From Planctomycetota bacterium (lineage in GTDB: Bacteria; Planctomycetota; Phycisphaerae; WQYP01): DNA of 48,182 bases. Location of the stretch: contig JAKBCC010000008.1 in NCBI GenBank assembly GCA_021808105.1, forward strand, positions 1 through 48,182. The letters run 5' to 3'. Each line of letters starts with the position of its first letter. Position 1 is the stretch's first letter. Position numbers and translations under genes: made by a program. Below, piece by piece: positions 42,129 to 48,182 of this stretch. The notes beneath the pieces are model-generated. The model had not been told where the DNA came from. It ran no database searches and saw only the letters and a list, made by a program, of their open reading frames with translations.

Positions 42129-44074
42129 AACTGATACTCATCCTCTGGGCTATGGTTTGGTAAATGACTTTGTGAATGAATCTCTTCCGCTTGCGTGCTG
42201 CTGCTGTTGTCATCCGTCTGATTCGTAGAAGCTCCCTGCAAATTGACCGGTGCCACCACTTCATTCACTACTCTGGATCGTGTTCCATCGGCTTGCATTT
42301 GATCCCTGCCATCAGCATACACACTGTCCATATTGGCCCTTGCCGAAACGCTGGGATCATTGAGCCATGCAATCAATGGCTTGCCCGCTAAATCAAGCCT
42401 CTTGCCCTGATCTGGCGGTGAAAGTAGCCGACTGGTGAATCGTGGATCGGCGTAGTAACGCAGTTTGGAGCATTTAATCGGTTTACAGCCGGTCACAAAT
42501 ATCAGTTCCTGATCTGTGGGGAATTCCCGTACATCACCCGGTTGAAGTAAGGGTCTTACCTGTTCACTGTAACTGATGCCATGATGGCCGCCGGAGAACA
42601 TTTTGGCCGGTTGGCTGTAACCAGCCCGGTATTCCACCACGGTTCCAGTCATCTGGCTGATCTTCTGCTGGGTGACCGGATCGCTGGAGGCAAAGGTGGT
42701 CAGAATGTGGCAGTTGTCCAGAATGGTATTGTGTGGGCCATATTGCTCAATAATGTCGTTGAAGGATTGGACAATCAGATGTGCCTTGATGCCATAACCG
42801 GCCATTTGGCGTAAGTTCAGGGAAAAGAAGTCTAATTTTCCCAACGTGGGGAATTCATCCAGTAGCAATAGCAGCCGGTGCTTCTTGGGCCGGTTATCCG
42901 CATCCGCCTCTATGTGTTCCATCAGGGTACGACAGACCTGGTTGATCAACAGGCGAATCAGGGGCCGTAATCGGGCTGCATCCGATGGCGGGGGCTGGAT
43001 ATACAGACTCATGGGTCTTGTACCGCAGACCAGATCGCTTAACTTGAAATCACTGGTACTGGTGTTCCGGCATACAATTGGGTCGGCATACAGGGTCAGG
43101 CAACTGGCGGTGGTGCCGCGCACACTGGCCTGGAATTTATCGGGCTGGGCCAAAAGTTCTTTGGCCACCAGTTGAATCTCCGGATGTGGTTCCCACAAAC
43201 CGGTTCCGGGATTCCGGCGATGGGCCGCCGATGCCATGGCCTGGCAGGTGATCTGAAAGTCCAGCAATCTCTGCCGAACCACGGAGAGGTTTTTGCGATC
43301 AGGCGGTTCGGTATACAGAACATGGAGAATCAAGGCCACCAGCAGTTGTGATGCCTGCTGATCCCATATATCCAGTGTCTGCTTGGCCCCGGTGGGATTA
43401 ATAAGCATCTCCACGACATTCTGGGTATCACGAATCTCGGCGTCACCGGGTCGTATCTCCAATAACGGATTAATTCGTACCGAATCGGTTCGGGTGGGAT
43501 TGAAAAAGACCGTATGGGAGAATTTGGTGCGGAAGCCCGCGGTAATGTTCCAGAGTTCATTTTTGACATCGTAGACCAATACACTATCAGTCCAATTCAG
43601 AAGGGTTGGTACAACATGGCCCACGCCTTTGCCGGACCGACTGGCACCGGATACCAGTTGATGCTCCGGGCCATTGTATGTCAGCAGTTCCTTATCCAGT
43701 AATCCCACAACCGTACCGTGGCCGGATAGTAAGCCGGCCTTCCGGATGTGGTCACGCGCCGCCCAACGATTACGGCCAATCGTATCAACCGTCGGCGGAC
43801 CTTGCCGCCGAAAGATCATCAACAGCGCCGTCGCCGGCAACATGAATCCCAAGGCTATCAGGCCGGCTTGGTTGAAGGCCTGTGAATGATCCCTACCGTA
43901 CTTCTCATACCAGCCAAAAACATCCCAGGGCGGATAGAGCATTAAGCGTCCAATACGGATTCCCCAGCCCAGCTTGGGATTATCGCCCAGCCGATAGGCG
44001 GCCCACTGGATGCCGACCACGAGGCCCAGCAACATCGCCAGCGCGTACAATATTAGAATCCATTTGCGACTCAT
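42125..44074 (-). CDS. traG: TraG/VirD4 coupling protein
   Basis: The 649-residue protein has two N-terminal membrane segments (ILYALAMLLGLVVGIQW and AFNQAGLIALGFMLPATALLMIF), then Walker A ASRSGKGVGHVVPTLLNW and Walker B LLLLLDEFPTLGKLDFF, followed by GYGIKAHLIVQSFNDI. It links the relaxosome to the type IV channel and pumps DNA. The C-terminal 100 residues are polar and likely disordered. It overlaps relaxase and CopG-like genes by four bases each. Confidence 0.95.
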   Translation of the reverse strand: MSRKWILILYALAMLLGLVVGIQWAAYRLGDNPKLGWGIRIGRLMLYPPWDVFGWYEKYGRDHSQAFNQAGLIALGFMLPATALLMIFRRQGPPTVDTIGRNRWAARDHIRKAGLLSGHGTVVGLLDKELLTYNGPEHQLVSGASRSGKGVGHVVPTLLNWTDSVLVYDVKNELWNITAGFRTKFSHTVFFNPTRTDSVRINPLLEIRPGDAEIRDTQNVVEMLINPTGAKQTLDIWDQQASQLLVALILHVLYTEPPDRKNLSVVRQRLLDFQITCQAMASAAHRRNPGTGLWEPHPEIQLVAKELLAQPDKFQASVRGTTASCLTLYADPIVCRNTSTSDFKLSDLVCGTRPMSLYIQPPPSDAARLRPLIRLLINQVCRTLMEHIEADADNRPKKHRLLLLLDEFPTLGKLDFFSLNLRQMAGYGIKAHLIVQSFNDIIEQYGPHNTILDNCHILTTFASSDPVTQQKISQMTGTVVEYRAGYSQPAKMFSGGHHGISYSEQVRPLLQPGDVREFPTDQELIFVTGCKPIKCSKLRYYADPRFTSRLLSPPDQGKRLDLAGKPLIAWLNDPSVSARANMDSVYADGRDQMQADGTRSRVVNEVVAPVNLQGASTNQTDDNSSSTQAEEIHSQSHLPNHSPEDEYQL

Positions 44075-46176
44075 TGGTGAACCTCCGGTTCCAGATTCTG
44101 GACGTGATCAAAGAGCGTGCGTTCAGGCAACCGACTATTGGATTCCAAGGCCAGCTTACCGGATCTATCCAGGCGAAGCGTTACCGTATTGCCCACACGG
44201 ATTGAACTTAACAGGCGCGTTTGGTGGGTGACATAAATCTTCTTTGGCGTCGTGATCATTGCCAGCGGCCCGGTATGAAGTTCCCGCGAACCGGCGTATC
44301 GGCCCGTGATCGTCACCTCGCGTGGCAGCCGGACAGCGGGCCGTTTGAATTCGCCGGCGATGTCCGTAAGAACCTGCCGGTATTCCACCGATCGAAGGTG
44401 GGCCATGGCCCCGACTTTGAATGTAATGGCCTTCTGATCCGGGCCGGTAAATTCGGCCAGTCCCTGACCCACCAGCCATTGCCGACGACGTTCGAGCGCC
44501 TGGGCAAACTGGCCGTTCCAAGATGATTGGGGCGTCTGGCCCGATTGACTCGGATGGAGTCTCGACGTCAATTGGGAATCCAGCCAGGTAAACGCCCGTG
44601 CATCCACCTGCTGATCCAGACTGTACGCCGAGACAATACAGAGATCGGTCTGGCCACGTCGCGCGGCGGTGAATTTCTCAAAGACCGGGGCATCAATTCG
44701 GAACTGGTTTTCCGCCACTTGCTGCACACCTGCACCGTTATGCCCGGCGACAAAGACCAACTTGGCGGTTGCCGACCGAATCCGGGCGGCGGACTGATCC
44801 GGTGTAACTTCCGAACGCTGCTTGGCCAGAAAGGCTCCATGATCCACCGTGGTGTAAACGCCACCATGGTTCTGCGCCACCATTGTTATTTCCCGGGCGA
44901 GAACATTCTGCCGATGAGCTTTTGATCCCAATTCGACCACAGAACCAGATTGTGCCCGGCGGAAGTTCTCATCCTCGGGCACCTGACTGTAATAGAGTCT
45001 GCCGGTGCAATCCCGAACCACCACAAACCGTCGGTCACTGATCTCATCGACACTCCCCTTGGCCACCAATGCGCTCAGAATCGGTTCGGCCAGAGCATCT
45101 CTGGTTCCCAGCCGCTCAACATATCCTGCCTGGTTGCCCAGTGTTGCGTAAAGGACTTTGATGATGTCGTTGCGTTGGCCCAAGTCACGGAGCTTGAACC
45201 CAAATTCCGGGTCTAACATCCACCATGTTCCTTTGCCCTTCTTTGCCAGGTCCATGGTCTGGAGGAACTGCAATCGCCCCAGTATGCGTGTACGATCATC
45301 GGCACCAAAGCCGATGCGTTTATCGGGATGCAGATCAATTTTGCCAGATTCCAGATGCCGTTCAACCATCCGATCTAAAGCGGTGAACCGTTCAGCCTCA
45401 ATCTGGCTGTCCTGCTCCCGCCGGATGTCGTCAGCGCTGCATGGACCAAGTATTTCGGTGGCCACCTCTTCGGCTCGTCGGCGAATGCCGTAAGAGACAT
45501 ATTGCCGGGGGATAACCAAGTCTGTATTGTCTTGTTTGATTCCCCGACACAGGATGTGGGTATGCGGGTTATCCGTGTTGTAATGATTGACCGCCAGCCA
45601 CTGTAATGGCGTTCCCAAGTCCCGTTCGACCCGGGCCATGACGGTGCGGATATACTTATTCGTATCCGGCAAGTCACCGGCATTTTCAGCCGAGACGATC
45701 AGGCGGAAATGATGCCGGTCCTGCTCCCATGTCTGGACGATCTGCCGGGCATCCAAGTCCTCCTGCGTGGCGTCATAGAAGACCCCATGCTGGCCATCCA
45801 GACTGGCGCTTTCTCGGCCTACATACGACACATGCCGTAACACGCTGCCGTGAACTTTGCCGGGGCGATGGCGGCTCACATGAACCTTCACCACCACCCG
45901 TTGCAAACGATCAAAGCCCGTACCCTGGCCAGTTCCACGACCGGCTTTGCGAGCCTTGGATGCGGCGGAACTTCGACCCTTAAAGCCGGCGAGTCGGCGT
46001 GCCAACTGACTGTTGATGCTGGGTTCACGGGCGTGGCCGGATCCCGTGCGGCCAAGGCGATCCCGATCATACGGATCGGGTCGGATGGGTGATGGCTGGC
46101 CGTTCTGATCAGGCCTGCCGGAACGGCTACGACCGCTTCTGGAGGCTCGTTTGGGATGTTGATTGGATCGACTCAT
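44071..46176 (-). CDS. MOBP-type relaxase (VirD2-like with DUF3363-like C-terminus)
   Basis: The 701-residue protein has a basic 90-residue head, then the HUH relaxase core with the metal-binding motif HYNTDNPHTH (His198, His205, His207) and a candidate nicking tyrosine, Tyr118, in RHVSYVGRE. The rest (RRAEEVATEILG, RFTALDRMVER, RTRILGRLQFL) corresponds to the DUF3363 relaxases of Tn4371-type elements. It cuts oriT and leads the strand into the recipient. The likely cut site lies 135 bases before its start. A GGGAGG ribosome site precedes the ATG. Confidence 0.9.
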   Translation of the reverse strand: MSRSNQHPKRASRSGRSRSGRPDQNGQPSPIRPDPYDRDRLGRTGSGHAREPSINSQLARRLAGFKGRSSAASKARKAGRGTGQGTGFDRLQRVVVKVHVSRHRPGKVHGSVLRHVSYVGRESASLDGQHGVFYDATQEDLDARQIVQTWEQDRHHFRLIVSAENAGDLPDTNKYIRTVMARVERDLGTPLQWLAVNHYNTDNPHTHILCRGIKQDNTDLVIPRQYVSYGIRRRAEEVATEILGPCSADDIRREQDSQIEAERFTALDRMVERHLESGKIDLHPDKRIGFGADDRTRILGRLQFLQTMDLAKKGKGTWWMLDPEFGFKLRDLGQRNDIIKVLYATLGNQAGYVERLGTRDALAEPILSALVAKGSVDEISDRRFVVVRDCTGRLYYSQVPEDENFRRAQSGSVVELGSKAHRQNVLAREITMVAQNHGGVYTTVDHGAFLAKQRSEVTPDQSAARIRSATAKLVFVAGHNGAGVQQVAENQFRIDAPVFEKFTAARRGQTDLCIVSAYSLDQQVDARAFTWLDSQLTSRLHPSQSGQTPQSSWNGQFAQALERRRQWLVGQGLAEFTGPDQKAITFKVGAMAHLRSVEYRQVLTDIAGEFKRPAVRLPREVTITGRYAGSRELHTGPLAMITTPKKIYVTHQTRLLSSIRVGNTVTLRLDRSGKLALESNSRLPERTLFDHVQNLEPEVHQ

Positions 46177-46214
46177 TGTACACCTCCCAATTGAAACAAG
46201 ACGGCTGAAAATAG

Positions 46215-46313
46215 TGGAACCCAGAAGAACCCACGAAAACGCACTGGGTTCCTCGTAAGTAGCGTTAAAACAAGCAGATACAGAAATCTGGGTTCCAACT
46301 CCTTTATCCTGCC
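46215..46313 (+). other. Origin of transfer (oriT) with P-type nic site
   Basis: TGGAACCCAGA (46215-46225) and TCTGGGTTCCA (46287-46297) are exact inverted repeats. An extra CTGGGTTCC (46244-46252) allows an alternative, smaller hairpin. Seven bases after the outer repeat comes TATCCTGCC (46305-46313), matching the YATCCTG^Y nic consensus of RP4 and Ti border sites, so the cut would be after G46311. Nicking the plus strand here sends the right side first and the transfer genes last, as in RP4. Confidence 0.75.
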
Positions 46314-46367
46314 TTCCAATTTTAATTTGTATTTCATGGGCATTTTCTATTCCAACTCATTTACGCT

Positions 46368-46421
46368 TGTCATTACTAAAGTTATTAACGACAATTATAC
46401 CTAACGGAATCCAAACGTCAA
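46368..46421 (-). promoter_or_regulatory. Promoter of the relaxase operon with shared ICE operator
   Basis: Leftward TTGACG (46421-46416), 16 bases, TATAAT (46399-46394), a near-perfect promoter. GTTAGGTAT (46405-46397) overlaps the -10 box. In the leader, on the plus strand, lies TGTCATTACTAAAGTTATT (46368-46386), matching the DUF1580-side element in 18 of 19 bases. Confidence 0.75.
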
Positions 46422-46771
46422 ATCGGGGGTGATTGGAGAGCGTTCCGATGGCCGGACATGGGCCAGCCAGGGCATTGAATCCGGGGTACCTTGCAGGGGC
46501 AAGGGCAATTCAGAATGGGGGCGGCTGTGGAGCGGGCGGAGCGTTCGGCTGGCATGGCCATGGGGCTGGCGGCACACCGAAACGAGGCGTACTGGGTAGA
46601 TGCCAGCCGATGGAAAGGGGTCGATATGGCCTGGCTCCGAGGGTGGCGGCGGGGCAACGGTTGGATGGCCTGACGGCGTGATCCGGCAATCATATCGGGC
46701 ATGAGTTGGGCGTATCCGGCGGGCAATTTTTCGGCATCAAGGATGGGGGAGGCACAGGCGGTAGTGTGCCT
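46422..46771. other. GC-rich gap without a clear gene
   Basis: Short overlapping frames occur on both strands (for example 46491-46673 plus and 46418-46726 minus), but none has a convincing ribosome site or recognisable motif. The sequence is rich in GGC/GGG. I see no other structure. Confidence 0.5.
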
Positions 46772-47542
46772 TCATGGTTGCCGGATTCGCTTGAGTTTCA
46801 GGGCTGGGTTGTGGCATCCTGAGATACCTTGGCCAAGGTGTTGGTACGGCTTTGGCCAGCCATTTCGGAAGCCCATATTCCATGCCAATGGCACAGCCCA
46901 AACCAGCCAGTTGGGTCCCGTAGTGGCCATGTACACCACCAAGTGAAAAGACCGCAACCGAGCGCCGGCAAACAAGGCTCGCTTGGCTTCATCGACCCGG
47001 ATATAGGGAAGTTTTTCCTGCTTGAGCCAGTCCTCCACCTTTTGGCGGAATGGAATTTTGGGGGCGTTTATGCCAACATCCTCCGCCGGGATCGGCGCGG
47101 GGAATGGGGCTACCGCCAAGGCCGTATCGCCGGGGCCGGATAATGCTCCATCCGGCCTGCTGGCCGGTATGATCCGGTTCTTGTTGTCGGGCGTTGTCGG
47201 CATTGCGCCGACATCCTCGGCCATACCATGGCCGGGGATTTCGATGATGGCGGCAGCAACAATTGACCCGGCATCCGATGGGTCCCGGCGCGCCGGGACG
47301 TCTCCCTGGCGGGATATTGCAGCCGCCGTATCGGGGGAAGTCGCCTGTGGATCATCAACCTGTGTGTTCATTAGAATTGCCCGGGTATCCGGTTGATTGA
47401 CCGGCAGCTTTGCCGGTTCAGCGGCCAGTCCATTGTTCTCCCGCATGGCCGCATTAACGGATTCGAGCAATGGAAAATCGCCCGGCTGGGTCATTCGATA
47501 ACGCCGGATCGGGCGGGTCTGTAATCGGTAATAGTTTCGCAT
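46772..47542 (-). CDS. Unknown ICE leading-region protein
   Basis: I start at 47542 (MRNYYRLQTRPIRR), 11 codons inside the longest frame, since CAGGAGAAACATT precedes it. The first 150 residues are low-complexity, rich in Pro, Asp and Ala. The last 110 look folded: KIPFRQKVEDWLKQEKLPYIRVDEAKRALFAG, then FHLVVYMATTGPNWLVWAVP, with several Trp residues. I do not recognise it. It lies between oriT and the DUF932 gene, in the part that enters the recipient first. Confidence 0.6.
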   Translation of the reverse strand: MRNYYRLQTRPIRRYRMTQPGDFPLLESVNAAMRENNGLAAEPAKLPVNQPDTRAILMNTQVDDPQATSPDTAAAISRQGDVPARRDPSDAGSIVAAAIIEIPGHGMAEDVGAMPTTPDNKNRIIPASRPDGALSGPGDTALAVAPFPAPIPAEDVGINAPKIPFRQKVEDWLKQEKLPYIRVDEAKRALFAGARLRSFHLVVYMATTGPNWLVWAVPLAWNMGFRNGWPKPYQHLGQGISGCHNPALKLKRIRQP

Positions 47543-47655
47543 AATGTTTCTCCTGTTTATTGGTAGCATCGTCAATACCTTTGCGGTGTAAACCGGCGGG
47601 GGCTGGCATGTTCAGCCAAACCCCCGCCATGTTCACAAACCGCTTAACCAAGCCA

Positions 47656-48182
47656 TTAACCTGCCGCCAGCGTTAGCGCCCTCTGGTAGGCTTCCTGCTT
47701 GGCATGATGCGAGCTGCCAAACCAGATGGATTCCAGTTGATGGTCGGCCTTCTCAAGGGTATTGGTGCCCTTAAAGTTCCTCTGGTGGTCAAAGTATTGG
47801 CTTACCGCGTTGTACGCCGCCCAAGCCGTGCCGGTAACACCCGGCAGGGTATTGGTGGGATTGGTAAAATTATCCTGAAACTGATGGAATATTTTTCGGC
47901 GGCGCATCTCCGCCCGTTTGCCCGTGGTCGGCGGTGTACTGGCATTGAAGTATCTTTCCAGTTCTCCGCCGGTCATCTGCTTATCGAGCATGGTATGCAA
48001 TTCGGCATCAAATTGGTCAAACCGGGCATGGATGATACCGAGTTTCTCACGGGCTTCCGATACCCGTTCGGATAAGCTGGGGCGGTGGCGGATACTGATG
48101 CCTTCGCCCAGTCCATCACGTAAGGCCAAGTTGAGCGTATTCTGGCAAACCACCCGTATGGTGGTTGGAAACAGCCGCAAGG
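47656..48182 (-). CDS. DUF932 protein (cut by the window end)
   Basis: The frame runs off the right edge, so the N-terminal part is missing. The visible 175 residues contain the DUF932 end pattern RVVCQNTLNLAL...SIRHRPSLSERV and TGTAWAAYNAVSQYFDHQRN, known from plasmid and phage proteins of unknown role, often in leading regions near anti-restriction genes. Its presence shows that the element continues to the right. Confidence 0.8.
   Translation of the reverse strand, partial: LRLFPTTIRVVCQNTLNLALRDGLGEGISIRHRPSLSERVSEAREKLGIIHARFDQFDAELHTMLDKQMTGGELERYFNASTPPTTGKRAEMRRRKIFHQFQDNFTNPTNTLPGVTGTAWAAYNAVSQYFDHQRNFKGTNTLEKADHQLESIWFGSSHHAKQEAYQRALTLAAG

Larger units (their letters stand above)
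16048..48182. mobile_element. Integrative and conjugative element, trb/Tn4371-like transfer system (right end outside window)
   Basis: From the tRNA-Arg 3' end rightward the genes change from host metabolism to a full mobile element: tyrosine integrase, DUF1580, S24 repressor, traF, trbI-G-F-L-J-J-E-D-C, trbB, CopG-like, traG, MOBP relaxase, oriT and a DUF932 leading-region gene. Cargo includes AbiE, a phospholipase C-like gene and a type III CBASS. The left attachment core should lie in the T arm/acceptor part of the tRNA (about 16048-16065). I found no second copy in this window, so the right end lies further on. The trb order follows RP4/Tn4371 apart from the cargo between trbB and trbC. 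Confidence 0.9.

Noticed and set aside
46491-46673. 60-codon plus frame in the gap right of oriT
   Set aside because: Overlaps a minus-strand frame of similar quality, no ribosome site, GC-rich composition.
16066-48182. Search for a second copy of the tRNA 3' end (right attachment site)
   Set aside because: None seen by eye; leading-region genes run to the window edge, so the right end is outside.
1-48182. CRISPR arrays or insertion-sequence transposases
   Set aside because: No regularly spaced short repeats and no DDE or HUH transposase motifs were found.

Overview
The window looks like a chromosome segment of a planctomycete, probably of the class Phycisphaerae, into which an integrative and conjugative element (ICE) has inserted. 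The host assignment rests on a prepilin-like protein with the planctomycete-type C-terminal aspartate motif, a GT3 (eukaryote-type) glycogen synthase, and, inside the element, a DUF1580 protein, a family I know mainly from planctomycetes. It is an inference; no rRNA is present.

Host part (1 to about 16,065): the end of a large membrane protein, a repeat-rich non-coding stretch, the SRP 4.5S RNA, two tandem AIM24 proteins, a histidine phosphatase, glycogen synthase, a quinone-oxidoreductase-like enzyme, an unknown membrane protein, a three-gene lipoprotein cluster (two LpoB-like, one TPR), a prepilin-like protein with a membrane-anchored companion, a MarR regulator, a sugar isomerase/epimerase-like TIM barrel and tRNA-Arg(UCG).

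ICE part (tRNA 3' end to beyond 48,182): the tyrosine integrase lies just inside the tRNA gene. Next come a DUF1580 excisionase-like protein, a small RHH-like protein, an S24 (CI-like) repressor, a DUF2840-like gene and traF. Then comes a leftward block: AbiE toxin-antitoxin, a phospholipase C-like enzyme, a DUF2274-like gene, and trbI-G-F-L-J-J-E-D-C. After a cargo island the transfer set resumes with trbB, a CopG-like gene, traG and a MOBP-type relaxase, followed by an oriT with a recognisable nic site and leading-region genes (DUF932). The order matches the RP4/Tn4371 trb type, except that cargo splits trbB from trbC.

The cargo island (about 33.9-40.3 kb) is a type III CBASS anti-phage system: TRIP13-like ATPase, a HORMA3-like partner with a possible closure-motif tail, HORMA protein, CD-NTase and a NucC-like nuclease. 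Divergent from it is a CapH/CapP-like repressor and metallopeptidase pair, followed by a TIR protein with a C-terminal membrane helix, which I do not know as part of this module. Next to the TIR gene is the decayed N-terminus of an SNF2-type helicase with two in-frame stops, suggesting that an earlier defence gene occupied the same site.

Regulation is unusually readable. Four ICE promoters (for the DUF1580 gene, DUF2840-traF, the trbC operon and the relaxase operon) each carry GTTAGG(G)TAT at or just after the -10 box, which suggests one regulator controls excision and transfer together. CapH-type operator repeats cover both divergent CBASS promoters.
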